Source: Pelagibacteraceae bacterium AG-404-P08 (GTDB lineage Bacteria > Pseudomonadota > Alphaproteobacteria > HIMB59). From it: a stretch of DNA of 64,000 nucleotides. Under the pieces are notes generated by a model that saw nothing but the letters and a program-made list of their open reading frames with translations, did not search any database and was not told where the DNA came from. Below, one piece after another: positions 17,412 through 26,328 of the stretch. The DNA lies in assembly GCA_003216195.1 (NCBI GenBank), contig QCJF01000007.1, positions 1-64,000 of the forward strand. Direction: 5' to 3'. The translations under genes were made by a program, and so were the position numbers. The first letter of the stretch is position 1. Each line of letters opens with the position of its first letter.

Positions 17412-18746
17412 CTAAATTGAGTGGTAGTTATCTACACCTACTGTTAAATCTGTACCGGCTAATGGAACTTTCGCCATTGCTGATGATTCCATTGTCAATG
17501 CAGCTAGATCTTCTGGCTCAAGTGAGTGAATGTTTGTCTTACCACATGCTCTTGCTAGCATTTGGCACTCAAGAGTCATAGTGCTAAGTAAATTATAAAC
17601 TCTTTCTGCTGCCTCTGTTGGGTCTAATCTACTTCTAAGAACAGGATCCTGTGTGGCAACACCAACTGGACATCTACCAGTATGACAGTGATAGCAGTAA
17701 CCTGCCTCCACTCCCATTTCTTTTTCATAGTCAGCTTCTGGAATATCTTTATTACAGTTCAGTGCTACTAATCCAGCTGTGCCGATAGCAATAGCATCTG
17801 CGCCAAGGGCTAAGGCTTTAGCCATGTCAGCTCCATCTCTAATACCTCCAGCAAATACCAATGATATTTCACCAGTTTTACCTACATCGTCCAAAGCTCT
17901 TCTTGCTTCTCTAATTGCCCCAATACCAGGAATACCAGTATTGGCTGCTGCAATGTGTGGGCCAGCTGCTGTTGAACCTTCCATGGAGTCTAAAAATATA
18001 GAGTCTGGGTCACATTTTGCTGCCATTCTGACATCGTCGTAAACTCTTGATGCACCTAACTTCAATTGAATTGGCACTTGATTGTCAGTTAATTCTCTTA
18101 ATTCTTGAACCTTAAGAGCTAAATCGTCCGGTCCCATCCAGTCTGGGTGTCTAGCAGGAGACCTTTGATCAATACCAGCAGGTAGTGATCTCATCTCAGC
18201 TACTTGGTCAGTAACTTTCTGGCCCATTAAGTGACCACCCATTCCAACTTTTTGACCTTGGCCAATAAAAACCTCAATGGCGTCAGCTAATTGAGCATGG
18301 TGTGGGTTGAAACCATACCTGGATTGAATACATTGATAATACCATTTGTGAGAGTACCTTCTCTCATCAGGTATCATACCCCCTTCTCCAGAGCATGTTG
18401 CACTTCCAGCCATTGATGAACCTCTAGCTAAAGCAGTTTTTGCCTCATAAGAAAGAGCACCAAAACTCATACTTGTTATGTAAACAGGAATATCAAGTTT
18501 GATAGGATTTTTTGCTCTAGGACCTATAATTGTTTCTGTAAGACACTTCTCTCTGTAACCTTCAATAACAAATCTTGTTAATGTACCTGGTAAAAAAACT
18601 AAATCATCCCAGTGAGGAATTTTTTTCATTAACGCCATACCACGCATTCGATAACGACCAAGTTGTGATTTGATATGAATGTCGTCCATCACCTCGGGGG
18701 TAAAAATTGAGTTTTGTCCTAATAATTGTGTATTACGTTTTGCCAT
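17412..18746 (-). CDS. FMN-binding glutamate-synthase-like subunit, MgsC paralog 1 (cysteine cluster kept)
   Basis: A 444-residue protein matching the FMN/synthase domain of glutamate synthase: TSMSFGALSYEAKTALARG, LKLGASRVYDD, VFAGGIRDGADMAKALALGADAIAIGTA and the C-terminal LEPEDLAALTMES. Residues 351-359 read CYHCHTGRC, like the Fe-S ligand region of glutamate synthase, while the mgd-linked paralog at 24326 has none of these cysteines. It would join an alpha-keto acid with an amine-bound nitrogen, as in N-methylglutamate synthase. It overlaps mgsB1 by 1 bp. Substrate unknown. Confidence 0.85.
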   Translation of the reverse strand: MAKRNTQLLGQNSIFTPEVMDDIHIKSQLGRYRMRGMALMKKIPHWDDLVFLPGTLTRFVIEGYREKCLTETIIGPRAKNPIKLDIPVYITSMSFGALSYEAKTALARGSSMAGSATCSGEGGMIPDERRYSHKWYYQCIQSRYGFNPHHAQLADAIEVFIGQGQKVGMGGHLMGQKVTDQVAEMRSLPAGIDQRSPARHPDWMGPDDLALKVQELRELTDNQVPIQLKLGASRVYDDVRMAAKCDPDSIFLDSMEGSTAAGPHIAAANTGIPGIGAIREARRALDDVGKTGEISLVFAGGIRDGADMAKALALGADAIAIGTAGLVALNCNKDIPEADYEKEMGVEAGYCYHCHTGRCPVGVATQDPVLRSRLDPTEAAERVYNLLSTMTLECQMLARACGKTNIHSLEPEDLAALTMESSAMAKVPLAGTDLTVGVDNYHSI

Positions 18747-19582
18747 TAGCCTAATATTCCTTTCTTTTCTGCTGGCTCTAGGTTGTCATAATTCCAGAGC
18801 ATTCTTCCTGCAACGTATTTCTTAAATTTTGAAGCTGGGACCTTGCAATCAATCTCAGCATTTTTAATTTTTTGTTCTAGCCATCTAACCTCGTGTTCAT
18901 TCATTTCACCAGGTACGCAGTCTGTTCCAAGCGAATGAGGCTCTCCTCCTACAAAAATAATTCCATCATACATTGAGTCACCCATGTTTGCGTTTACATC
19001 ACCACAAACGATAATTCTTCCTCTTTGCATCATAAATCCAGTGTAAGCTCCAGCATTACCGCCAATAAGAATGGTGCCACCTTTCATATCAATTCCAGTT
19101 CTTGCACCTGCATCGCCTTTAACTATAAGGTCACCACCTCTAAGAGCAGCACCAAAACAAGATCCTGCATTGTTTTCAACAACAACTTTTCCTGACATCA
19201 TATTTTCTGCACATGACCAACCAACTCTTCCGTTAACTCTTACTGTTGGTCCATCGATACAACCGATACCAAAATAACCTAAGCTACCCTCAAAGATTAA
19301 GTTTAACTTATTTAGAATTCCCACACCAAGTGAATGTTTTGCACCAGGGTTTTTAATAACTATAGACCCATATCCCTTTCGAATTGCATCTCTAATTTTT
19401 TGATTCAATTCATGAGCATCAATGCCTTCACAATCAATGGAGGTTCTTTTATTAAAATCAACTTCGTGATTACCGTAGTAGGTATAATTTTCTTCTTCTG
19501 TTACTTCAAAATATAATTTTTGCGATCTACCTGATAAATTTTCATCATCAAAAGCAGTAGTTCTTTTTGTTATGCCTGCCAT
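18746..19582 (-). CDS. GXGXG-domain subunit, MgsB paralog 1
   Basis: A 278-residue protein dominated by the GXGXG beta-helix found at the C-terminus of glutamate synthase: turns such as GSLGYFGIGCIDG, GRVGWSCAENMMSGKVVVENNAGSCFGAALRGG and GGNAGAYTGFMMQRG. It is about 50 residues longer than the second copy (227). It acts as structural partner of the amidotransferase and FMN subunits. Its 5' end overlaps the amidotransferase gene by 13 bp. Confidence 0.87.
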   Translation of the reverse strand: MAGITKRTTAFDDENLSGRSQKLYFEVTEEENYTYYGNHEVDFNKRTSIDCEGIDAHELNQKIRDAIRKGYGSIVIKNPGAKHSLGVGILNKLNLIFEGSLGYFGIGCIDGPTVRVNGRVGWSCAENMMSGKVVVENNAGSCFGAALRGGDLIVKGDAGARTGIDMKGGTILIGGNAGAYTGFMMQRGRIIVCGDVNANMGDSMYDGIIFVGGEPHSLGTDCVPGEMNEHEVRWLEQKIKNAEIDCKVPASKFKKYVAGRMLWNYDNLEPAEKKGILG

Positions 19583-20511
19583 ACTTTTACCTCCGCTTCA
19601 TAAGGGTCATATGTTTTAATTTCGTGAGGAAATATATTCCTAATTGCAACTTCCTCTGATGCACATGCTACGATGTCTTTACTTTCGTAGATTACCATTG
19701 GCTTAGCGGCCATATGGTCTTTGGCCATTCCCAACTGATCCTTTGTTGCTACAACATATGTAAAAACTCCATCGAGCTCATCCAAGCTATCATGCATAGC
19801 TTTTTCTAGTTCAATGCCGTTAGCCATCTTATCAGCTATATAGACAGCAATTATTTCTGAGTCACAATTTGAATTAAACCTGTAACCTTTTCTTTCAAGT
19901 ACTCTTCGATTGCCCCAATAATTAGTCAATTGACCATTATGAACAACTGACACATCCTCAAAAGGAAAAGCCCAATAAGGGTGTGCGGATTTAATATCTA
20001 CATCAGACTCGGTAGCCATCCTTGTATGGCCAATACCGTGGGTGCCCATAAATTTATCAAGGCCATATTGATTGGATACAGTATTTGCATCGCCTAAGTC
20101 TTTAATGAGCTCAAGACCCTTACCAATAGATAAAATTTCAGTTTTTTCGACTGTTTCTATCTCAGTAGCCAAATCTGTGAGGTCACCTTTAAAATCAAAT
20201 ATATATCTGAAAGCGTATGGGGTGCTGGAGCTTTCTTTTGTTACTTTAGCACCATGTTTTTTTAAAATAGAGTCGACAGCATTTTTTCTATTTTTTAAAT
20301 CAGCAGGTGAGTCGACAGTTGCATTTACCTTTTCAGCCTCGTTTTCAGATATTTTAAATCTCATAACAAAGCCTTTTTTTAAAGGTGTTCCGTACATAGC
20401 ATATCCTGTTGAGTCAGGTCCCCTATGTTTAAGACCTTGTAACATAAGGCCCATTTGTTCACCGACGTTTACTGTCTTATTTTTATTTATAACTCCAGCT
20501 ATTCCACACAT
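19570..20511 (-). CDS. Class II glutamine amidotransferase subunit, MgsA paralog 1
   Basis: A 313-residue N-terminal nucleophile amidotransferase. Met1 is followed by Cys2 (MCGIAGVINK), the catalytic residue after Met removal. GTHGIGHTRMATESDVD and VVHNGQLTNYWGNRR are the glutaminase motifs. In the Mgs complex this subunit binds the gamma-glutamyl compound and frees the amine. The insertion around residues 55-110 also occurs in the second copy. Part of the operon 23368 to 16926. Confidence 0.87.
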   Translation of the reverse strand: MCGIAGVINKNKTVNVGEQMGLMLQGLKHRGPDSTGYAMYGTPLKKGFVMRFKISENEAEKVNATVDSPADLKNRKNAVDSILKKHGAKVTKESSSTPYAFRYIFDFKGDLTDLATEIETVEKTEILSIGKGLELIKDLGDANTVSNQYGLDKFMGTHGIGHTRMATESDVDIKSAHPYWAFPFEDVSVVHNGQLTNYWGNRRVLERKGYRFNSNCDSEIIAVYIADKMANGIELEKAMHDSLDELDGVFTYVVATKDQLGMAKDHMAAKPMVIYESKDIVACASEEVAIRNIFPHEIKTYDPYEAEVKVWQA

Positions 20512-20530
20512 ACTTTTCTCCTATCTTATC

Positions 20531-22000
20531 TTATGGTAAGCAATCTAGGTATTTATCGAGATCCCATTGAGTCGGAGTTGCTAAAAATTCTTCCCACTCG
20601 TCTCTTTTATACTCCATAAACACTTTCATCATGTCACCTGGTAGAGCATCTTGAATTACCTTGTCGGTTTCTAATCGATCTAATGCCTCACCAAGAGTCA
20701 TTGGTAATTTTTCAACTTGTTTACCAGCTTTCATTTGTTCATACATATTTTGTTGTTCTGGTTTGCCTGGATCCATTTTCTTTGAAATACCATGGTCAAA
20801 TGCTTTCAACAGACCGCTTCCCATTAAATATGGGTTGTGGGCTGAGTCAACTGATCGATATTCAAATCTACCAGGGGCAGATACCCTTAAACCACAGGTT
20901 CTGTTTTGATATCCCCAGTCCGCATAAACTGGAGCCCAAAAACCTGTATCCCAGAGTCTTCTATATGAATTCACAGTTGAGGAACCCAAGGCTGTTAAAG
21001 CAGGAAGGTGTTCCATGACACCACCAATTGCTTGAAGGCCTATTTTTCCAGGAATTCTTCTATCTTTTCCATCCGGCATAAAGACATTTGTACCTCCCCT
21101 ACGATGATGAAATACATTTTCCATACCTGGGATAGTCTTGTTACCACATGGTATTAACTCATCTTTTCCGCCCTTCCAGAGTGAAATATTTGTGTGACAC
21201 CCAGAAGCAGACACGCCAACAAATGGTTTACTCAGAAAACAAGCAATCAAATTAAATTCTCTTGCTACTTGAGCACAGATTTGTCTGTAAGTTGATAACC
21301 TGTCAGCGTTTCTAACAACATCGTCGTAGTTGAAATTTAGTTCTAATTGTCCAGGCGCATCCTCATGGTCACCTTGGATAATGTCCAAACCCATTGCACG
21401 TGAATACTCAATTACTTTCATGTAAACAGGTCTTAATGATTCAAATTGGTCAATGTGATAACAGTAGGGTTTAGAGAAACCTGATCCAGTAGGTGAACCA
21501 TCTTCGTTTTTTGTTAACCACATCATTTCAGGTTCTGTCCCTGCTCGTAATTCTAGTTTGTGTTTCTTTTTAAATTCTTCGTGGGCTCTTTTTAAGTTAC
21601 CTCTGCAATCAGATGTAAGATATCCACCAGGATCGTTCTCTTCTTCCCTGTTTCTAAAACAAGTACAAAAAACTCTAGCAATTCTTTTATCCCATGGAAT
21701 TTGAACAAATGTTTCAGGGTCAGGTATACCAACTAATTCGTGGGCCTCTGGTCCATAACCTATGTAATCACCATGTCTATTTGTAAATAGATTAGCAGTA
21801 GCTCCATAAACTAATTGGAAACCTCTATTTGCTACACTCTCCCAATGATCTGCAGGAACACCTTTACCTACAATTCGGCCTGTAACAGAAATAAATTGAT
21901 AATAAATATACTCAATTCCTAATTTATCAATTTTTTTTCTTACTTGTTTTATATAGTCTTGTCTCTTTTTATCCTTAACGTACGTTTCTAGCGCTGTCAT
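20531..22000 (-). CDS. Glutamine synthetase family ligase linked to MgsABC-1
   Basis: A 489-residue GS-superfamily protein, the longest of three in the window. Catalytic blocks are intact: LRAGTEPEMMWL, QGDHEDAPGQLELNFNYDD, SASGCHTNISLW, SSTVNSYRRLW and NRTCGLRVSAPGRFEYRSVD. It sits between an FAD oxidoreductase (22 bp upstream) and MgsA-1 (19 bp downstream), with AGGAGGAG just before its start. Because gmaS is present separately, this one probably ligates glutamate to some other amine. That is inference; a methylamine-specific isoenzyme is the alternative. Confidence 0.83.
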   Translation of the reverse strand: MTALETYVKDKKRQDYIKQVRKKIDKLGIEYIYYQFISVTGRIVGKGVPADHWESVANRGFQLVYGATANLFTNRHGDYIGYGPEAHELVGIPDPETFVQIPWDKRIARVFCTCFRNREEENDPGGYLTSDCRGNLKRAHEEFKKKHKLELRAGTEPEMMWLTKNEDGSPTGSGFSKPYCYHIDQFESLRPVYMKVIEYSRAMGLDIIQGDHEDAPGQLELNFNYDDVVRNADRLSTYRQICAQVAREFNLIACFLSKPFVGVSASGCHTNISLWKGGKDELIPCGNKTIPGMENVFHHRRGGTNVFMPDGKDRRIPGKIGLQAIGGVMEHLPALTALGSSTVNSYRRLWDTGFWAPVYADWGYQNRTCGLRVSAPGRFEYRSVDSAHNPYLMGSGLLKAFDHGISKKMDPGKPEQQNMYEQMKAGKQVEKLPMTLGEALDRLETDKVIQDALPGDMMKVFMEYKRDEWEEFLATPTQWDLDKYLDCLP

Positions 22001-22021
22001 TTTATTCCTCCTCCTTTTACA

Positions 22022-23368
22022 TCAACTCCAAGGGAACGGGCTCTTTGAAACCGGATGTAACTTCCCTTCTTCATAACGAGAAAATCTAAAAGGTTCTAGA
22101 ATTTCAGATTTCTCACCAAGTAACTCATTAGATACAAGGTCACCTAACCCAGCCATTTTGTATCCATGGTTTGCATCAGCTATAATATATACGTTTTCTC
22201 TGTATTGGTCGAATACGGGAAAACGATCTGGAGTAACACAGCCAATACCGCCAGCTTTTTGCTTCTTGTATTTTGCGTGACATCCATCAAATTGCTTTTG
22301 GCAAAAAGCCAAAGCAGAGGTCCATTTGTCCTCAAAAGAAGCCCTTGGTTGAAACTCATCTGAGTCATGACCATAAGGATCAAGACTTATATCGTTTACA
22401 GGTTTATTTATGTCATATGGAGAGGAACCGCCTTGTATACCATCTCTGTAGATATCGGGCTTATAGTAAAAACCCCACATAACATTTTCATGTATAACAT
22501 CTCCTGTTTTATTTGAGACAAGTGTAGCTTCTGTATCAACATGAATAACTGGGTACTCTGTTCCGTTTGCTGTTTTATAGCTTCTTGGATCAACTTCCAA
22601 CTCACCCTCTTCAAGTGCCATGTATGACCACATAGGTATGTCATCAGTAAATGAACCATCAGGTTTTTTTATTTTTACGGTGTTAGGTAATTCTAAGATT
22701 TCCCAGAATTTTCTTACCCATGGACCAGCAGCAACAACTAATTGAGTGCATTCAATTTTACCCTCTGATGTTTCTACAGCCGAAACTGCGCCACTACCAT
22801 TTGAAGAAATTAAATTATTTACAGTCACACCTTCTAAAACTTTTGCTCCAGCAGATACTGCTAACTTATGAAAGCCCTCTATAGCTCCTCTATTAGCTCC
22901 ATATCCTGTTTTCTTTTCGTGTAGAACTGAAGTGATACCTTGAGCTTGCCAATCTGGCAACATGTCTTTCATATACTTATCACAATCTGATGCTCCCTCG
23001 ATAAACTCGGAGTCAAATCCTATTTCTTTTTGCTGCTCATAAACTTCAGACATGCCCTCTTGCATTAGCTCGGAGTTGATCTGCATGTAACCGACTGGCT
23101 TGTAAGTTAAAGCCTCAGCATTCTCATTCCAAACATTTACAGAATGAGCCATTAATCTTCTCATTGCAGGTTGATAGTAGTTGTTCCTTACAATTCCACA
23201 TGCAACACCACTTGCCCCATTTGCAACTTTGGATTTTTCCAAAACGACTACAGAATTTTCTTTGAGTTGGCCCTTGCTAGATAATTTTTTACAAAGATGC
23301 CATGCGGTGCTAAGACCGTGAATTCCAGCCCCGATTATTAAATAGTCACATTTAGTAGGTAAGCTCAT
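22022..23368 (-). CDS. FAD-dependent amine oxidoreductase (sarcosine-oxidase-beta/DAO type)
   Basis: A 449-residue DAO-family flavoprotein with N-terminal dinucleotide fold YLIIGAGIHGLSTAWHL and C-terminal FAD segment NVYIIADANHGYKMAGLG. I place the start at ATG 23368 (MSLPTKCDYL), which has GGAGG 11 bases upstream; a start at 23425 would put the N-terminus inside the operator palindrome and add a Cys-rich leader unlike the family. It leads an operon with a GS-like ligase and MgsABC-1, so it may oxidise that pathway's N-substituted glutamate. It has no partner subunits like MgdBCD. Confidence 0.8.
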   Translation of the reverse strand: MSLPTKCDYLIIGAGIHGLSTAWHLCKKLSSKGQLKENSVVVLEKSKVANGASGVACGIVRNNYYQPAMRRLMAHSVNVWNENAEALTYKPVGYMQINSELMQEGMSEVYEQQKEIGFDSEFIEGASDCDKYMKDMLPDWQAQGITSVLHEKKTGYGANRGAIEGFHKLAVSAGAKVLEGVTVNNLISSNGSGAVSAVETSEGKIECTQLVVAAGPWVRKFWEILELPNTVKIKKPDGSFTDDIPMWSYMALEEGELEVDPRSYKTANGTEYPVIHVDTEATLVSNKTGDVIHENVMWGFYYKPDIYRDGIQGGSSPYDINKPVNDISLDPYGHDSDEFQPRASFEDKWTSALAFCQKQFDGCHAKYKKQKAGGIGCVTPDRFPVFDQYRENVYIIADANHGYKMAGLGDLVSNELLGEKSEILEPFRFSRYEEGKLHPVSKSPFPWS

Positions 23369-23423
23369 TATTTTAGTAACCTCCAAGCAATTACATTTTG
23401 TCTGCGAGGTATGAAAAAAACAC

Positions 23424-23450
23424 ATTTTGTTTCATATTATGAAACAAAAT
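23424..23450. promoter_or_regulatory. Candidate IclR operator in front of the FAD/GS/mgs1 operon
   Basis: A 27-bp inverted repeat, perfect except for the central base, with core GTTTCATATTATGAAAC. It is 56 bp upstream of the corrected start of the FAD oxidoreductase and downstream of iclR's stop. It shares its core with sites at 24274, 32393 and 41720. Confidence 0.65.
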
Positions 23451-23485
23451 TTTTATAAAAATCTATTATTTATCAACAATAATCG

Positions 23486-24256
23486 TCAATTGGCAACAAT
23501 TAGTCGAGAAATTTTAATTGAGGCAGATTGAAGGAGATCAACATAATTCATCATAGTTTTTGGGTTTAAAATATTTTTACTTCCTGATAAAGCGATTCCC
23601 GCGAATGATCTTTTATCTTTGTCTAAAATAGCAACTCCTATTCCATAAGAATTTTCAAAAGCTTCTCCATGATTAAGCGCATAACCGTTAGATCTAATTT
23701 TGCCAAGTTGTCTTTTTAAATCATTTAAATTTGTAATTGTATTATTTGTGTGAGGATAAAAATTATAACTTCTATAAATCGTTGCAATTTCATTTTCAGG
23801 TCTGTACGCAAGCATGACTTTTCCTAAAGCACAGCAATGAGCATCAAGTCTCATTCTAAAAGTTCTGATAGTTGCATCATCATTGTTGTCTGAAATTTTA
23901 TCGGAATGAACTATTTGAGAGCCTTCAAGCATTGCCAAATAAGTAATTAAATTCGTTTTACTAGAGACGTCTTTTAGAATTTCTTTAGAAGTCTCAGAAA
24001 TTGACTGAAGATAATCTGAGGTTTCTCCAAATTGAAAAGCTTTATGCCCCATAGTGTATGTATTCGTTCCAGTATTTTTATGGATATAACCAAGTTGAGA
24101 TAAGACAGACAATAGTCTAAATGTAGTTGTTCTAGATAAAACTGCTTTTCTAGAAATATTTGATGCCTTCAATGGGAAAATTGATTTTGATAAAATTTCA
24201 AGAATTTTAAAAGATTTTTCCAGAGACTTGTTTATATATTTTAAATCTTGTTGCAA
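23486..24256 (-). CDS. IclR-family transcriptional regulator
   Basis: A 256-residue IclR protein: an N-terminal winged helix-turn-helix (residues about 12-62, with ISRKAVLSRTTTFRLLSVLSQLGY) and a C-terminal effector domain ending in the family-typical AILDKDKRSFAGIALSGS. It lies between the two mgs operons, in the same direction as both. A perfect palindrome is 18 bp in front of its start, so it probably controls itself as well as the neighbouring methylamine operons. The ligand is unknown; an N-methylated compound or gamma-glutamyl amide is plausible. Confidence 0.9.
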   Translation of the reverse strand: MQQDLKYINKSLEKSFKILEILSKSIFPLKASNISRKAVLSRTTTFRLLSVLSQLGYIHKNTGTNTYTMGHKAFQFGETSDYLQSISETSKEILKDVSSKTNLITYLAMLEGSQIVHSDKISDNNDDATIRTFRMRLDAHCCALGKVMLAYRPENEIATIYRSYNFYPHTNNTITNLNDLKRQLGKIRSNGYALNHGEAFENSYGIGVAILDKDKRSFAGIALSGSKNILNPKTMMNYVDLLQSASIKISRLIVAN

Positions 24257-24273
24257 ACTGTCCTCCTACCAAC

Positions 24274-24290
24274 GTTCCACAGAGTGGAAC
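24274..24290. promoter_or_regulatory. Candidate IclR operator in front of iclR
   Basis: A perfect 7-3-7 palindrome, GTTCCAC-AGA-GTGGAAC, 18 bp upstream of the iclR start and 36 bp after the mgsC2 stop. Same GTTYCA...TGRAAC frame as the other three sites, with G/C at the inner positions. Confidence 0.6.
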
Positions 24291-24325
24291 ATTATAGTAA
24301 AGTCTAAGTTATTGGCAACTAATTA

Positions 24326-25645
24326 TTAAATCTTACCAGGCACCCAACCGGTTCCCGCTAAAGGAACCCTTGCCATTGCAGCAGCTTCAACTGTCAATGC
24401 ACATAGGTCCTCAGGTTCAAGATTATGTAAATCGTTTTTACCACATGCCCTAGCTATAGTTTGGGCTTCAAGAGTCATAACCTTGAGATAATTAGATAAT
24501 CTTTTTCCACCTTTTACTGGATCTAATCTTTTCATTAATTTTGGGTCTTGTGTATTTATACCTGATGGGTCTTTACCTTCATGCCAATCATCGAAGGCAC
24601 CAGCTGTTGTTCCAAGTTTTTTGTAATCACTCTCCCACTTTGGATCATTATCACCAAGTGCAATTAATGCTGATGAACCAATGGAAACAGCATCAGCACC
24701 CAATGCCATAGCTTTTGCAACATCTGCACCATTTCTAATTCCACCTGAAATAATTAACTGAACCTTCCTGTGCATATCTAAGTCTAATAAAGCATCTACT
24801 GCTGGCCTGATACACGCCAATGTTGGCTGACCTACGTTTTCGATAAATACCTCTTGTGTAGCCGCAGTACCTCCTTGCATGCCATCAAGCACCACCACAT
24901 CAGCTCCTGCTTTTACTGCAAGAGCAGTATCGTAGTAAGGCCTAGATCCTGCAATTTTTACAAAAATAGGAACTTTCCAACCTGTTATTTCCCTTAGTTC
25001 TAATATTTTAATTTCCAAATCATCTGGTCCAGTCCAATCTGGATGTCTACATGCTGATCTCTGATCAATTCCTTTTGGTAATGTTCTCATCTCAGCAACA
25101 CGATCACTTATCTTTTGACCGAGTAACATACCTCCACCACCAGGTTTGGCACCTTGACCTATCACAACTTCAATAGCATCTGCTTTTCTTAAATCCTCTG
25201 GATTCATTCCATACCTTGAGGGAAGTAATTGGTAAACCAAATGCTTTGATTGTCCTCTCTCCTCAGGAGTCATACCTCCATCGCCTGTTGTCGTTGAAGT
25301 CCCAGCAATACTAGCTCCTCTTCCAAGCGCTTCTTTTGCAGGTCCTGAGAGAGCTCCAAAACTCATTCCAGCAATTGTTATTGGAATATCTAATTCAAGC
25401 GGTTTTTTTGCAAATCTAGTTCCAAGAGTGACGTTAGTGCTGCACTTTTCTCTGTAACCCTCTAATGGGTATCTTGACATTGATGCGCCTAAAAAAAGAA
25501 GATCGTCAAAATGAGGTAATCTTTTTTTTGAACCACCTCCTCTAATGTCATAAATACCTGTTTCTGCAGCTCTTCGAATTTCAGAGTTTGTATAGTCATC
25601 AAAAGTCCAAGATTTTCTTGGTGTGGTTTTAAATTTTTCTGCCAT
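24326..25645 (-). CDS. mgsC: N-methylglutamate synthase subunit C (FMN-binding)
   Basis: A 439-residue FMN/synthase-domain protein: IAGMSFGALSGPAKEALGRG, VFVKIAGSRPYYD-like strand, IISGGIRNGADVAKAMALGADAVSIGS, then LEPEDLCALTVEAAAMARVPLAGTGW. At residues 351-360 it reads FDDWHEGKDP, with no Fe-S cysteines. It is collinear residue for residue with paralog 1 up to that point. It would transfer methylamine nitrogen to 2-oxoglutarate, making N-methylglutamate. It overlaps mgsB by 1 bp and is the last gene of the mgd-mgs operon. Confidence 0.88.
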   Translation of the reverse strand: MAEKFKTTPRKSWTFDDYTNSEIRRAAETGIYDIRGGGSKKRLPHFDDLLFLGASMSRYPLEGYREKCSTNVTLGTRFAKKPLELDIPITIAGMSFGALSGPAKEALGRGASIAGTSTTTGDGGMTPEERGQSKHLVYQLLPSRYGMNPEDLRKADAIEVVIGQGAKPGGGGMLLGQKISDRVAEMRTLPKGIDQRSACRHPDWTGPDDLEIKILELREITGWKVPIFVKIAGSRPYYDTALAVKAGADVVVLDGMQGGTAATQEVFIENVGQPTLACIRPAVDALLDLDMHRKVQLIISGGIRNGADVAKAMALGADAVSIGSSALIALGDNDPKWESDYKKLGTTAGAFDDWHEGKDPSGINTQDPKLMKRLDPVKGGKRLSNYLKVMTLEAQTIARACGKNDLHNLEPEDLCALTVEAAAMARVPLAGTGWVPGKI

Positions 25646-26328
25646 TAGTACTCCGATACATTATCTATATTAAAATTATAAAGTTTTCTTGCTGAACCAT
25701 ACATTTTGAAGTTTTTAATCTCACTTTCATTTATACTTGCTTTTTTTAAAAGAGATCTCAAAATATTTTGATCTTTTTTATTCATTTTTTTCTCTTCGCA
25801 GTCAGCACCAAGTGATTTCACTTTACCCTTAATAAAAATATTTGCTTCATAGATACTGTCTCCAAGAGCATCTCCGGCATCTCCACATATAACTAAATTA
25901 CCAGATTGAGCCATAAATGCAGACATATGGCCTACCGATCCTTTGACTATAATATCTATTCCTTTCATTGAAATCCCACAACGTGAACTAGTATCACCAT
26001 CAATAATCAAAGTTCCACCATGTGCTGTAGCACCGGCTGATTGGGATGCATTGCCCTTAACATGAACAGTTCCTGACATCATATTTTCAGCAACACCTGT
26101 GCCCACATTTCCATTTACAATGATATTTGCATTCATATTCATACCAGCACAATAGTATCCTGTGTGACCATCAATAGTGACTTCAATCTCGTCTTTTAGT
26201 CCAGCACAAATAGCGTGATTTCCATCTGGATTTGAAATTTTAAAAATCTTTTTGTTTGATTTTCTATCTATACTTTGAAGAGTTTCATTGACTTTTCTCA
26301 ATGACTCTTTTTTTAAATTTAAATTCAT
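25645..26328 (-). CDS. mgsB: N-methylglutamate synthase subunit B (GXGXG domain)
   Basis: A 227-residue GXGXG beta-helix protein with repeated turns such as GHTGYYCAGMNMNANIIVNGNVGTG and SVGHMSAFMAQSGNLVICGDAG. It holds together the amidotransferase and FMN subunits of N-methylglutamate synthase. Exactly 1 bp overlap with both mgsA and mgsC. Shorter at the N-terminus than paralog 1. Confidence 0.88.
   Translation of the reverse strand: MNLNLKKESLRKVNETLQSIDRKSNKKIFKISNPDGNHAICAGLKDEIEVTIDGHTGYYCAGMNMNANIIVNGNVGTGVAENMMSGTVHVKGNASQSAGATAHGGTLIIDGDTSSRCGISMKGIDIIVKGSVGHMSAFMAQSGNLVICGDAGDALGDSIYEANIFIKGKVKSLGADCEEKKMNKKDQNILRSLLKKASINESEIKNFKMYGSARKLYNFNIDNVSEY

Noticed and set aside
20531-22000. 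Housekeeping glutamine synthetase GlnA
   Set aside because: Operon context with MgsABC-like genes and an FAD oxidoreductase and type III-like sequence argue against the ordinary enzyme; no PII gene follows.
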